In this document: positions 19,304 to 31,491 of the stretch, in pieces
Layout of the letters: each line of letters begins with the position of its first letter
Numbering within the stretch: the stretch's first letter is position 1
Translations under genes and position numbers: made by a program
The notes under the pieces: model-generated
Database searches by the model: none
The model's input: only the letters and a program-made list of their open reading frames with translations
Told to the model about the DNA's origin: nothing
NCBI GenBank assembly: GCA_037178625.1
Contig: CM074130.1
Coordinates: forward strand, 3,658,001 to 3,722,000
DNA from: Skeletonema tropicum
Lineage: Eukaryota; Bacillariophyta; Thalassiosirophyceae; Thalassiosirales; Thalassiosiraceae
DNA length: 64,000 nt
Reading direction: 5' to 3'

Positions 19304-20059
19304 TCATATGGAGATCATTTGCAACTTGTCACCCATTCCCATGTCCATACCATCATATTGCTCAATGGCAGCCTTGGCAACATCCACACTTCCAAAGGTA
19401 ACTTCTCCCGACAAGGTAATTCCATCATCACTCTCGCTGCAAGACATATCTGCGACTTCTCCAAGTGCCTCCAAGGTCATCTTTAATCCCATCTCTCCCA
19501 TATTGGCAGGGAAGCCACTGAATTGAACAGTGGGGCTGGTAACCTCCGGCTTGGCATTCAAAGCAGCTTCAATCTCTTCAATGAATTCCGCATAAGCTTG
19601 TCCATACGCTGCCATTGTATTTTCTGGATCATTACAGTATTCCGCTGCGACATTCATTTTGTTGTGATCACCAACAGCCTTGCAACTTTCATAAATTTCG
19701 GCAAAGAAGGGTTTGGTCCATAGGCATTCTTCAAACTTGGATCCAAATGTGGCTGGAGGGGTTTTGACTTCGTTCGAACTGGCTCCTCCGTTCATGACAG
19801 TTCGGAGCTCAACGAGCATAAGTTTGACATCCATATCACCCATATCGGCGGGAGCTCGGACACCTGATGCGGCGAGTTCTGCGACAACGTCGTCGTATTC
19901 CATGGTTTGGACCAAGTTGAATTCCTCCATTACAACTGGATCGTTGTAGTCGATTGCCATTTTGAGAGATGCAGCTCGTCGAGCGGTTTGGTATGTTGGT
20001 GCGACAAATGCGGATGCAGATGAGGCGAGGAGGGGAAGGATGAGGCAAGCTGTCTTCAT
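19304..20059 (-). CDS. plastid-targeted protein of unknown function
   Basis: A 251-aa single-exon gene. The N-terminus is a textbook diatom plastid presequence: a hydrophobic signal ending SSASAFVAP with cleavage expected before Phe, then a basic, Ser/Ala-rich transit stretch. The mature part starts with DYNDPVVMEEFN and an acidic segment with MEYDDVVAEL and ADMGDMDVKLMLVELR that resembles a SAP-like or short helical module. The remainder is acidic and Met/Gly-rich. I recognise no enzyme family. It is divergent from the plastid ATP sulfurylase. Confidence 0.75.
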   Translation of the reverse strand: MKTACLILPLLASSASAFVAPTYQTARRAASLKMAIDYNDPVVMEEFNLVQTMEYDDVVAELAASGVRAPADMGDMDVKLMLVELRTVMNGGASSNEVKTPPATFGSKFEECLWTKPFFAEIYESCKAVGDHNKMNVAAEYCNDPENTMAAYGQAYAEFIEEIEAALNAKPEVTSPTVQFSGFPANMGEMGLKMTLEALGEVADMSCSESDDGITLSGEVTFGSVDVAKAAIEQYDGMDMGMGDKLQMISI

Positions 20060-20455
20060 GTTGCTTAAAATATATGGTTGTATGATGAAGTAAAGATGGT
20101 GTGCTACTTATCTGTGTAGTGGTAGTATTGAATGATGTGCGGAGCTATCGTATCGGTGCTGAGTTGGATGTTGGTGGGCGGGCGTCGATTTCCATCGAGC
20201 ATGGGTTCCAGACGATAGATCGCGCGCGCCATGATCCGCGATCTTTCATCTATCACCGCACTGACGAGTGTGCGTAGGTTATGAGCTCATCGACCTACGT
20301 CACAGGCATGTGGCTGAAAAAGCACCGCAAGACGGCGGCACGTTCCCACGCAGGAAGACCAGGAATCAGGAAGATTCACAATGACATCCGCTTCCGCCGG
20401 CTCACAATTTCAATTCTACCACAGAAATTGCCATATTCCTCGATACTTTACAACC
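20060..20455. promoter_or_regulatory. shared divergent promoter region of two plastid-targeted genes
   Basis: A 396-bp gap lies between the starts of the unknown plastid protein (minus) and ATP sulfurylase (plus). It contains GATCGCGCGCGCCATGATCCGCGATC near 20218-20242, a dyad-like GC-rich block, and a TGACGAGTGTGCG / CCTACGTCACAGG area with a TGACG/CGTCA-type (bZIP-like) core near 20263 and 20297. Assignment as a bidirectional promoter is inference from gene layout. Confidence 0.5.
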
Positions 20456-21911
20456 ATGAAGTTCTCCCTTGCTGTCCTCTCCATTGCTGCCACGGCATCT
20501 GCCTTCACTGCATTCAACGCTCCTTCCAGATCCATCGGAGCTTCTCGTGTTGCTACCTCCAATGTTTTCGCTCCTGTTGCTGTCCGCAATATCGAAACGT
20601 AAGTTTTGTGCATAACGTGTTACTTATGAAAAGCAGTCACACAAATGAATGCAAATGCTTCCCTATGATGTATAAGCATGCATTGAATCAAATATCAACA
20701 TCGCTTTATCGCTGCATTGTGCTCACAAACACATATCTTATCTCTAAATCGTATGCAGTCAATTGGCTGCCAAGCAAACACCCCACGGTGGATCTCTTGT
20801 GGATCTTATCCTCAAATCTGATGAGGAGAAGGAGGCTGCTGTTGCCAAGTGCACTAAGGAGTTGCAACTCAGCCCTCGTCAGCTCTGTGATGTTGAGCTT
20901 ATTATGAACGGTGGATTCTCTCCTTTGACTGGATTTATGGATCAAGCTACTTATGAGTCTGTTGTTGATAATGTTGCTCTTCCTGATGGTCTTATTTTCG
21001 GACTTCCAGTTGTATTCGATACCGATGATGAAGATCTTCAGCCTGGTGACATCGTCCTTCTTAAGGATGGTGACCGTAACATCGCCACAATTGAATTCAC
21101 TGACAAATATTTGCCAAACAAGGCTGTAGAGTGCAAAAAGTGCTACGGAACTTCTGAAATTGAGCACCCTGGATCACTCATGGTTGCCACCGAACGTGGT
21201 AAGTATTACATGGGAGGAAAGGTCACTGGTCTTAACCTTCCTGTCCGTGACTTCCCCTGTAAGACACCTGCGGAAGTTCGTGACACTCTTCCCGATGATG
21301 TTGATGTTGTTGCCTTCCAGTGCAGAAACCCCGTCCACCGTGCTCACTACGAACTCTTCACACGTGCTTTGGATGATCCTCTCGTTGGTGAGAATGGTAT
21401 TGTTCTTGTTCACCCTACTTGTGGACCTACCCAGGCTGATGATATTCCTGGAACTGTTCGTTACAAGACTTACGAAGTTCTCAAGGAAGAAACACACAAC
21501 GACCGCACCCGATGGGAATACCTTCCTTACAGTATGCACATGGCTGGACCCCGTGAGGCTATCCAACACATGATGATCCGTAAAAACTTCGGATGCACGC
21601 ATTTCATTATTGGACGTGATATGGCTGGATCAAAGTCATCTGTTACTGGAGAAGATTACTATGGAGCTTACGATGCCCAAGAATTTGCCCAGGAGAAGGG
21701 ACCTGAACTTGGTGTCACTCCTGTGCCAAGTCTCAACCTTGTCTATACCGAAGAGGAGGGATACGTCACAGCAGATGAGGCTAAGGAGAAGAACTTGCAT
21801 GAGAAGAAGTTGTCTGGAACAAAGTTCCGTCAAATGCTTCGTGGAGGAGAAGACATTCCTGAATGGTTTGCATTCAAGAGTGTTGTTAAGGTATTGAGAG
21901 AAAATGCATAA
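20456..21911 (+). CDS. ATP sulfurylase, plastid-targeted
   Basis: Two exons, 20456-20598 and 20759-21911 (GT-AG intron of 160 nt, frame kept through T-Q-L), giving 431 aa. The presequence ends ATASAFTAF, the diatom plastid signal, followed by a Ser/Arg-rich transit peptide. The enzyme body carries the ATP-sulfurylase signatures MNGGFSPLTGFM, the catalytic FQCRNPVHRAHYELF (QxRNP and HxxH type), GPREAIQHMMIRKNFGC and IIGRDMAGSKS. It makes adenosine 5'-phosphosulfate from ATP and sulfate, the first step of sulfate assimilation. No fused APS-kinase or pyrophosphatase domain is present. The exon-2 codon use is markedly biased to GGT/GGA and GTT, as in highly expressed genes. Confidence 0.95.
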
Positions 21912-22007
21912 GTCTAGTGTGTATAATATTTACTAAAAATTATTTGAAGACACTGTACAAATTACAAAACACCTAATCATTACTAAGTACTCTTAATTGA
22001 CAACGCT

Positions 22008-23756
22008 TTACTTCTCAGAATTCAATTTGTCTTGAAGTTCTCGAGCAAGAACACTGTCTAGTTCTCGAGCAAGAGCACCGTTTACTTTTGCCTGAAATGA
22101 TACATTGTTCATTGCATCATCGTAACTCGGAGGATTAGCTCCAACACCTGGCAGGCTGAATGGAAGGGGGTCTTTAACATTTAAGCAATATTCTTCAACC
22201 TTTTTCATACGTATGGGTTTCACTGCTTTGTCAGCTGGAACAGATGGTGGGACCTAGATAGAGGTATTATCGATTACACATAATAAGAATGCATTCAGCC
22301 AAATTCTTAGACACTCAAACGAAATGTGCACAACAACTTCACCTTGCTTACCTTGTTGAAATACACCAACATGTTATCTTTCTCCCAACTTTGCAACAAT
22401 GACGCCATGTGTTTGCGGTAATTAGTCAGTTCGGGCGAAAGTGACTGCAACGGACTGGTAGATTCGATTTCAGGCACTGCCATTATTTAACAATCGAACA
22501 GTAATTCATTGATGAGAAACAACTCATTGACTTGGCAATCACAGCATAACAAAATACTTACATCCTCGACCAGTTGGTGTTGTTCGGGTTCTAGCTGCCA
22601 CAGTTGCTTCACTGATCGCTGCAATAGCAACTCCATACTCACCATCCAGCCACAAACTTCGTCCCAAGAAGTAAAGAGAGAGCGAGTGCTGGATGCTTAT
22701 CAAAAACGTAATCAAAGTCAAAAAACTTGGATCAATTTTGTCCATGTGGACGGCGGCTTTTGATCTGAAGCTCGTAACGAAAGTCTCCAGTTCCACTGCA
22801 ATACCAGACGACAATTTCGCCAACAAAGAGTAGTTAGGTGTACCTGGTTTTGCAAGCACTGTTGCAACTGCCATTTGTTGTGCCATGGCCATGTACAAAT
22901 GCTGCATAGCTAAGCTAACTCCAACTCTAGTTTCAGCCAAAGTTTTATTTTCAAGCTCAGCATGTTGAGCACTGTTGGCCATCCAATCTGGTAACAAATC
23001 CTCGCCCAAATACTTAAATATTCCTGCTGTCTTTGCAAATTGTCGCGATGCTTTAGGAAAGTCGCCATCAACACATGAATCACACCCAATGTTCGACTCA
23101 GACAAAGCATATGTTGCAATTGATAGAACAAGTTCAAACATTAATGCCTCTGAATCTAGGAACTTTTTTGATTTATTACGTTTGTTGTATTCGATACCTG
23201 AACACCACGAAAAAACTAAATGTTTGTCAAGTCTTGCAACCTCTGGCTGAACTGTCAATCATATGTGAAGAAGGAAGATGTGTTCATGAATGTTTCAGTA
23301 TTCTTCAAAAGAATTGGGGAGAAAATACATTTCAACATCTACTTACATTTACACGAGAGCAGAATCTGGTTAATCACAGGGATGTATTCGTTCAGGGATG
23401 CAGATAAGGATGTGTGAGTCACTTTCCCACTCGCCATCGCTCCCTTGATTTCCCTACGGCGATTGTCAGCCTGTTGCAGAGCGGCGATTGTTTTCGAGTG
23501 GCTTTTGGAGCAACTATCAAAGCTAGCTTCGAACGAAATCTGATCTTTTGGGTTGATGAAAGGCTGTTGGAATGATATGATATATCGTGCGGTTAAGGCG
23601 AGTGAGCAGTTGGATGCAAATCAAAAACAAAAACGCCAGTGCACATACTCAAAGCGAACTTACAATGGCAAATCGGTGCACTGCTGAAGACAAGCGAAGA
23701 ACGCTGTCCGGGTGAGACGCCGAAGACAGGTCTATAAAATTGCCACTCAAAATCAT
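22008..23756 (-). CDS. BRO1-domain protein (ALIX/BROX-like)
   Basis: Five exons read on the minus strand: 23664-23756, 23347-23563, 22562-23251, 22352-22476 and 22008-22253. All introns are GT-AG, 85-100 nt, and all junctions keep the frame, giving 456 aa. The protein has the BRO1 layout: an N-terminal INPKDQISF-like start, RLDKHLVFSWCSG, a long helical core with ALMFELVLSIATYALS and LAETRVGVSLAMQHLYMAMAQQMAVA, and the closing block NMLVYFNKVPPSVP. BRO1 domains bind CHMP4/Snf7 and act in ESCRT-linked membrane remodelling. It ends in a short helical tail with a duplicated ALARELD/VLARELQ motif. No V-domain follows, so it is closer to BROX in size. Confidence 0.82.
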
Positions 23757-24328
23757 CTTCTTACGGCCAACAAAAAATAATGAGGACTCCGATCTTGCTT
23801 CTGGCCTCTTCTGCCCAGTGAATAAATAATATTTCAGATCGTGGATTTGGATCTAACGCTTTGTTTGCGAGTTACGAAATGCGAATAGAAAGCGAAACAA
23901 TGCTTACAAGCAAGTAAGTGAGAGTCGTGCAGAGAAAGGCGAGTGGCGAGTGCAGATGCAAAACCCGGCGGGGCGCGGGGCTAGCTGGGAAGGAGGAGAA
24001 TGTAAGAACCGGACGGACAGGTACATGTGGCGGAATGAAAGATACCGCTCCTGTCTTACATATATACTCATCATCTCTAAGATAGAGCAATTGAACTTAA
24101 ACCAGGAGGGGCTTGAGTTGACTTCTATGCTTTATATTATTAGTGGAATATCTAAAGAATGTTGGTAAGGCAAGACAAAGCTAGAGATATGGTAATCTAC
24201 CCGGAAGGGTGTGCATACTTACGGGCTCACATTTGGGAGTCTTATTGCGCCTCATCTTCTCATCACATATATAAGATTAAGTAAGAGATGAAGTTGGTGA
24301 TACGTCATGTTCATGCATACCATCTCTT
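23757..24328. other. intergenic, nothing coding seen
   Basis: This 572-bp stretch lies between the BRO1 gene start and the 3' end of the cyclin gene. It contains a short GC-rich patch at 23962-24000 in otherwise AT-rich sequence. No gene or repeat is recognised. Confidence 0.4.
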
Positions 24329-25273
24329 TCATACCAGGAACCGGGAATGGCCGTCAAGATCTCTCGTCTGATGAAAAGAGGAACTGTTTGATACATTCAC
24401 AGTTATCACGGACACTTCTAAACTTCTTTCATCGTCCATGATTTCGTCTGATTCGGTGCCTGGCTTGGTAGGGGTAAGGGAGTGCAACCTTCTTCTGGCT
24501 GCAATGATCTGCTCGGAGTCATCAAAGTCGAAGCCTTCCATAATGACGCGTAAAAATGCCCTTAGAACCTTCCGGTGTTCATTAGTATTCGTGTCACTAA
24601 TAACGTTGAAGATGGCAGCCAGAGCGGTGGTGCTCGCACGTTGCGTCGAGAAGTAGTAGTCTTGCACAGCAAGCTCAGTCAAGTACTTTACCTCGTCTAT
24701 GATGAATTCCCATGTTACCTCTGGGATGTCCACGTAAGGCAGGATCAAGGACAGAATTGACATTCCAACTTGATGGGTGGTTGGAGCGTGGCAACACCAT
24801 GAGAGGCCATTTAACAATATGCCCTCCATGATTTCGATCTCCTTAGCGGTGTAAGTTTGACTGCATATTTCGGAAAACAGTTCGCTTGACAATGCATCAT
24901 GTTCGTTGATCTTGATGGAAATGTATAAGGCGGCGATGGTGAGTAGTTGGAACTTCATTTGGTCCCGGAGAGCCTCATGGCACACCCGCGCGGCGTCGGG
25001 GGAGTTGCTGTTGCTGATGCTGGATATGGCGAGGAATCGGTCGACCATCTCCATTGCCGATGCCACAGTTTCTCTTGAGAATTGAAAGTAGTCAACTACG
25101 CCGTAGCACCAATCAACTAATTTCTTGCGATCGTCGGCTGTGATCATGGTGGGATCAGAGGGAATGAGATACCCTTCATAGCATGAATAAGAGGTAAACT
25201 CTCTCTTTATGATGGCAGTGAGGGAATCGGCCACTGCCTCTGTGTTTCTGGATAGGTTATCTGTTGGCTTCAT
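24329..25273 (-). CDS. cyclin, probably of the diatom-expanded cyclin class
   Basis: A 314-aa single-exon gene with a cyclin N box (about residues 50-165): KKLVDWCYGVVDYFQFSRET, VDRFLAISS, the FQLLTIAALYISIKINEHDA block, and the FSEICSQTYTAKEIEIMEGI helix with LSWCCHAPTTHQV. These match the A/B/D-type fold and the large set of diatom-specific cyclins. A cyclin C box-like helical region follows to about residue 250. No D-box (RxxL at the N-terminus) is evident. A role in cell-cycle control via CDK binding is inferred from the family. Confidence 0.85.
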   Translation of the reverse strand: MKPTDNLSRNTEAVADSLTAIIKREFTSYSCYEGYLIPSDPTMITADDRKKLVDWCYGVVDYFQFSRETVASAMEMVDRFLAISSISNSNSPDAARVCHEALRDQMKFQLLTIAALYISIKINEHDALSSELFSEICSQTYTAKEIEIMEGILLNGLSWCCHAPTTHQVGMSILSLILPYVDIPEVTWEFIIDEVKYLTELAVQDYYFSTQRASTTALAAIFNVISDTNTNEHRKVLRAFLRVIMEGFDFDDSEQIIAARRRLHSLTPTKPGTESDEIMDDERSLEVSVITVNVSNSSSFHQTRDLDGHSRFLV

Positions 25274-25849
25274 TATATTTAGAGAGGTTGATGAGATTAG
25301 TTAGATTAATTGATGAGATTTCAGAAGGCTCAGAAGCAGCGATTGACTATCATCTACTGTGCAGATAAACAGAGGTAACACCGCAAGATAAAATAATAAT
25401 TACTCCTAAGTAATAAGTAAGGCTTTAGAATGCCGCGATTTACTTTAATGCCACAGCGACAGCGATCAGTGAATGACAGGGATTCCTTTGATGTGATAGA
25501 TACATACTTACTTGATACCAAATGTATTGTATGTAAGTATGTACTTGAATTGCAAATTCTTAGAATTCAATCGTACAACCAACTTTTCAATGGTACTCGG
25601 TACCCAAACATGCCAATGGGTATTAAGGTGTAAATTTAAGAAGTCTTGCCCAAAAATATAAAAGTAAGTACATGAAGGCTTCGAATGCAGTATGGTAGAG
25701 AAATGGATAAAGATGACATTATGCGCTGGAAAGGTAATGGACGCAGCGGATTCTATCAATGGTGCAATAAGAAAGATGAAGAAAGAGAAAATGAGAACAA
25801 AGCAAAACAAACCATCCAGGCAAGCAGGCAGAGTAGCTGATTTGAGAGG
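25274..25849. other. cyclin upstream region and satellite flank
   Basis: AT-rich sequence upstream of the cyclin gene grades into the left edge of the satellite. TACATACTTACTTGATACC and GTAAGTATGTACTTG at 25501-25550 form a loose inverted TAAGTA-type cluster. No ORF is credible. Confidence 0.4.
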
Positions 25850-26465
25850 TCCAGTGTGGGCTGACCTATGCGCCTGAGCCGCTTCTAGTGGCCCATTATA
25901 GTCGGTGGCGATACAAAACAAGCACATTAGCACTGCCCAGACGGACAGCAAGTGTGGAAGCGATGCTACAGCCTTGTAGATGATTTGAGAGGTCCAGTGT
26001 GGGCTGGCCGGCAGCACCACGTCCAACCGTAGCGTATCAATCGTCGTCAATATGCGACTGAGCCGCTTCTAGTGGCCCATTATACTTGGAGGCGATACTG
26101 CGCAAGCACATTAGCACTGCCCAGACGAAAGGCGTGCGCAGAAGCGATGCCACACCCTTGCAGCTGATTGAAGAGGTCCAGTGTGGATGGCCAGAAGGGA
26201 TACAATTCACCTCATCGTATCTATCGTCGTCAATATGCGCCTGAGCCGCTTCTAGTGGCCCATTATAGTCGGTGGCGATACTACGCAAGCGCATTAGCAC
26301 TGCCCAGACGGCCACCGTGCGTGGAAGCGATGCCACAGCATCGTAGCTGATTGAAAAGGTCAAGTGTGGCTTCAGTACATGGACTGGCCAGCAGTGTTAC
26401 AATTCACCTCATCGTATCTATCGTCGTCAATATGCGCCTGAGCCGCTTCTAGTGGCCCATTATAG

Positions 26466-28978
26466 TCGTCGGCGATACTACGCAAGCACAGTAGAACTGC
26501 CCAGACGGACAGCGTGTGTGGAAGCGATGCTACAGCGTCATAGCTGATTTGAGAGGTCCAGTGTGGGCTGGCCAGCAGCACCACGTCCAACCGTAGCGTA
26601 TCTATCGTCGTCAATATGCGCCTGAGCCGCTTCTAGTGGCCCAATTATAGTCGGTGGCGATACTACGCAAGCACATTAGCACTGCCCAGACGGACACCGT
26701 GCGTAGAAGCAATGCCACTGCGTTGGGCGGCAAGCAGCACCACGTCCAACCGTAGCGTATCTATCGTCGTCAATATGCGCCTGAGCCGCTTCTAGTGGCC
26801 CATTAAAGTCGGTGGCGATACTACTCAAGCACATTAGCACTGCTTAGACGGCCAACGTGAGTAGAAGCGATGCCACAGCCTTGTAGCTGATTTGAGAGGT
26901 CCAGTGTGGCTTCAGTACGTGGACTGGCCAGCAGTGTTACAATTCACCTCATCGTATCTATCGTCGTCAATATGCGCCTGAGCCGCTTCTAGTGGCCCGT
27001 TACAGTCGTTGGCGATACTACGCAAGCACATTAGCACTGCTCAGACGGCCACCGTGCGTAGAAGCGATGCCACAGCGTCGTAGCTGATTTGATAGGTCCA
27101 GTGTGGGCTGGCCAGCAGCACCAGGTCCAACCGTAGCGTATCTATCGTCGTCAATATGCGCCTGAGCCGCTTCTAGTGGCCCATTATAGTCGGTGGCGAT
27201 ACTACACAAGCACATTAGCACTGCCCAGACGGCCACCGTGCGTGGAAGCGATGCCACAGCGTCGTAGCTGATTTGAGAGTTCCAGTGTGGGCTGGCCAGA
27301 AGGGATACAATTCACCTCATCGTATCTATCGTCGTCAATATGCGCCTGAGCCGCTTCTAGTGGCCCATTATAGTCGGTGGCGATACTACGCAAGCACATT
27401 AGCACTGCCCAGACGGACAGCGTGGATGGCCAGAAGGGATACAATTCACCTCATCGTATCTATCGTCGTCAATATGCGCCTGAGCCGCTTCTAGTGGCCC
27501 AAAAAAATCGGTGGCGATACTACGCAAGCACATTAGCACTGCCCAGACGGCCACCGTGCGTGGAAGTGATGCCAAAGCGTCGTAGCTAATTGAAAAGGTC
27601 AAGTGTGGCTTCAGTACATGGACTGGCCAGCAGTGTTACAATTCACCTCATCGTATCTATCGTCGTCAATATGCGCCTGAGCCGCTTCTAGTGGCCCATT
27701 ATAGTCGGTGGCGATACTACGCAAGCACATTAGCACTGCCCAGACGAAAGGCGTGCGTGGAAGCGAAGCCACAGCCTTGTAGCTGAAATGAGAGTTCCAG
27801 TGTGGGCTGGTCAGAAGGGTTACAATTCACCTCATCGTATCTATCGTCGTCAATATGCGCCTGAGCCGCTTCTAGTGGCCCATTATAGTCGGTGGCGATA
27901 CTACGCAAGCACATTAGCACTGCCCAGACGGCCACCGTGCGTAGAAGCGATGCCACAGCGTTGGGCTGCCAGCAGCACCACGTCCAACCGTAGCGTATCT
28001 ATCGTCGTCAATATGCGCCTGAGCCGCTTCTAGTGGCCCATTAAAGTCGGTGGCGATACTACGCAAGCACATTCGCACTGTCGAGTTGAAAGGCGTGCGT
28101 GGAAGCGAAGCCACAGCCTTATAGCTGAATTGAGAGTTCCAATGTGGGCTTGCCAGAAGGGTTACAATTTACCTCATCGTATCTATCGTCGTCAATATGC
28201 GCCTGAGCCGCTTCTAGTGGCCCATTATAGTCGGTGGCGATACTACGCAAGCACATTAGCACTGCCCAGACGGCCACCGTGAGTACAAGCGATGCCACAG
28301 CCTTGTAGCTGATTTGAGAGGTCCAGTGTGGCTTCAGTACGTGGACTGGCCAGCAGTGTTACAATTCACCTCATCGTATGTATCGTCGTCAATATGCGCC
28401 TGAGCCGCTTCTAGTGGCCCATTATAGTCGGTGGCGATACTACGCAAGCACATTAGCACTGCTCAGACGGCCACCGTGCGTAGAAGCGATGCCACATTGT
28501 CGTAGCTGATTTGATAGGTCCAGTGTGGGCTGGCCAGCAGCACCAGGTCCAACCGTAGCGTATCTATCGTCGTCAATATGCGCCTGAGCCGCTTCTAGTG
28601 GCCCATTATAGTCGGTGGCGATACTACGCAAGCACATTAGCACTGCCCAGACGGCCACCGTGCGTAGAAGCGATGCCACAGCGTCGTAGCTGATTTGAGA
28701 GTTTCAGTGTGGGCTGGCCAGCAGTGTTACAATTCACCTCATCGTATCTATCGTCGTCAATATGCGCCTGAGCCGCTTCTAGTGGCCCATTATAGTCGGT
28801 GGCGATACTACTCAAGCACATTAGCACTGCCCATACGGACAGCGTGTGGGGAAGCGATGCTACAACGTCATAGCTGATTTGAGAGGTCCAGTGTGGACTG
28901 GCCAGCAGTACCACGTTCAACCGTAGCGTATCTATCGTCGTCAATATGCGCCTGAGCCGCTTCTAGTGGCCCATTACA
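26466..28978. repeat. higher-order satellite block, copy 1 (2513 bp)
   Basis: Fourteen monomers reappear in the same order and with the same variants exactly 2513 bp downstream. Only a few single-base differences were noticed by eye, for example an extra A near 26643, CACATTAGC versus CACGTTAGC near 27029/29542, and CGGTGGC versus CGTTGGC near 28430/30943. The left limit is placed between a difference in CATTATAGTC/CATTACAGTC and the shared GTCGTCGGCG, so it is accurate to about 20 bp. Confidence 0.9.
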
Positions 28979-31491
28979 GTCGTCGGCGATACTACGCAAG
29001 CACAGTAGAACTGCCCAGACGGACAGCGTGTGTGGAAGCGATGCTACAGCGTCATAGCTGATTTGAGAGGTCCAGTGTGGGCTGGCCAGCAGCACCACGT
29101 CCAACCGTAGCGTATCTATCGTCGTCAATATGCGCCTGAGCCGCTTCTAGTGGCCCATTATAGTCGGTGGCGATACTACGCAAGCACATTAGCACTGCCC
29201 AGACGGACACCGTGCGTAGAAGCAATGCCACTGCGTTGGGCGGCAAGCAGCACCACGTCCAACCGTAGCGTATCTATCGTCGTCAATATGCGCCTGAGCC
29301 GCTTCTAGTGGCCCATTAAAGTCGGTGGCGATACTACTCAAGCACATTAGCACTGCTTAGACGGCCAACGTGAGTAGAAGCGATGCCACAGCCTTGTAGC
29401 TGATTTGAGAGGTCCAGTGTGGCTTCAGTACGTGGACTGGCCAGCAGTGTTACAATTCACCTCATCGTATCTATCGTCGTCAATATGCGCCTGAGCCGCT
29501 TCTAGTGGCCCGTTACAGTCGTTGGCGATACTACGCAAGCACGTTAGCACTGCTCAGACGGCCACCGTGCGTAGAAGCGATGCCACAGCGTCGTAGCTGA
29601 TTTGATAGGTCCAGTGTGGGCTGGCCAGCAGCACCAGGTCCAACCGTAGCGTATCTATCGTCGTCAATATGCGCCTGAGCCGCTTCTAGTGGCCCATTAT
29701 AGTCGGTGGCGATACTACACAAGCACATTAGCACTGCCCAGACGGCCACCGTGCGTGGAAGCGATGCCACAGCGTCGTAGCTGATTTGAGAGTTCCAGTG
29801 TGGGCTGGCCAGAAGGGATACAATTCACCTCATCGTATCTATCGTCGTCAATATGCGCCTGAGCCGCTTCTAGTGGCCCATTATAGTCGGTGGCGATACT
29901 ACGCAAGCACATTAGCACTGCCCAGACGGACAGCGTGGATGGCCAGAAGGGATACAATTCACCTCATCGTATCTATCGTCGTCAATATGCGCCTGAGCCG
30001 CTTCTAGTGGCCCAAAAAAATCGGTGGCGATACTACGCAAGCACATTAGCACTGCCCAGACGGCCACCGTGCGTGGAAGTGATGCCAAAGCGTCGTAGCT
30101 AATTGAAAAGGTCAAGTGTGGCTTCAGTACATGGACTGGCCAGCAGTGTTACAATTCACCTCATCGTATCTATCGTCGTCAATATGCGCCTGAGCCGCTT
30201 CTAGTGGCCCATTATAGTCGGTGGCGATACTACGCAAGCACATTAGCACTGCCCAGACGAAAGGCGTGCGTGGAAGCGAAGCCACAGCCTTGTAGCTGAA
30301 ATGAGAGTTCCAGTGTGGGCTGGTCAGAAGGGTTACAATTCACCTCATCGTATCTATCGTCGTCAATATGCGCCTGAGCCGCTTCTAGTGGCCCATTATA
30401 GTCGGTGGCGATACTACGCAAGCACATTAGCACTGCCCAGACGGCCACCGTGCGTAGAAGCGATGCCACAGCGTTGGGCTGCCAGCAGCACCACGTCCAA
30501 CCGTAGCGTATCTATCGTCGTCAATATGCGCCTGAGCCGCTTCTAGTGGCCCATTAAAGTCGGTGGCGATACTACGCAAGCACATTCGCACTGTCGAGTT
30601 GAAAGGCGTGCGTGGAAGCGAAGCCACAGCCTTATAGCTGAATTGAGAGTTCCAATGTGGGCTTGCCAGAAGGGTTACAATTTACCTCATCGTATCTATC
30701 GTCGTCAATATGCGCCTGAGCCGCTTCTAGTGGCCCATTATAGTCGGTGGCGATACTACGCAAGCACATTAGCACTGCCCAGACGGCCACCGTGAGTACA
30801 AGCGATGCCACAGCCTTGTAGCTGATTTGAGAGGTCCAGTGTGGCTTCAGTACGTGGACTGGCCAGCAGTGTTACAATTCACCTCATCGTATGTATCGTC
30901 GTCAATATGCGCCTGAGCCGCTTCTAGTGGCCCATTATAGTCGTTGGCGATACTACGCAAGCACATTAGCACTGCTCAGACGGCCACCGTGCGTAGAAGC
31001 GATGCCACATTGTCGTAGCTGATTTGATAGGTCCAGTGTGGGCTGGCCAGCAGCACCAGGTCCAACCGTAGCGTATCTATCGTCGTCAATATGCGCCTGA
31101 GCCGCTTCTAGTGGCCCATTATAGTCGGTGGCGATACTACGCAAGCACATTAGCACTGCCCAGACGGCCACCGTGCGTAGAAGCGATGCCACAGCGTCGT
31201 AGCTGATTTGAGAGTTTCAGTGTGGGCTGGCCAGCAGTGTTACAATTCACCTCATCGTATCTATCGTCGTCAATATGCGCCTGAGCCGCTTCTAGTGGCC
31301 CATTATAGTCGGTGGCGATACTACTCAAGCACATTAGCACTGCCCATACGGACAGCGTGTGGGGAAGCGATGCTACAACGTCATAGCTGATTTGAGAGGT
31401 CCAGTGTGGACTGGCCAGCAGTACCACGTTCAACCGTAGCGTATCTATCGTCGTCAATATGCGCCTGAGCCGCTTCTAGTGGCCCATTACA
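28979..31491. repeat. higher-order satellite block, copy 2 (2513 bp)
   Basis: Direct tandem partner of 26466-28978. A third, shorter and more diverged echo of the same monomer order lies at about 31741-32760 (offset about 3787 from copy 1), which points to repeated unequal exchange. The near identity of copies 1 and 2 implies a recent event; an assembly artefact must be excluded. Confidence 0.88.
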
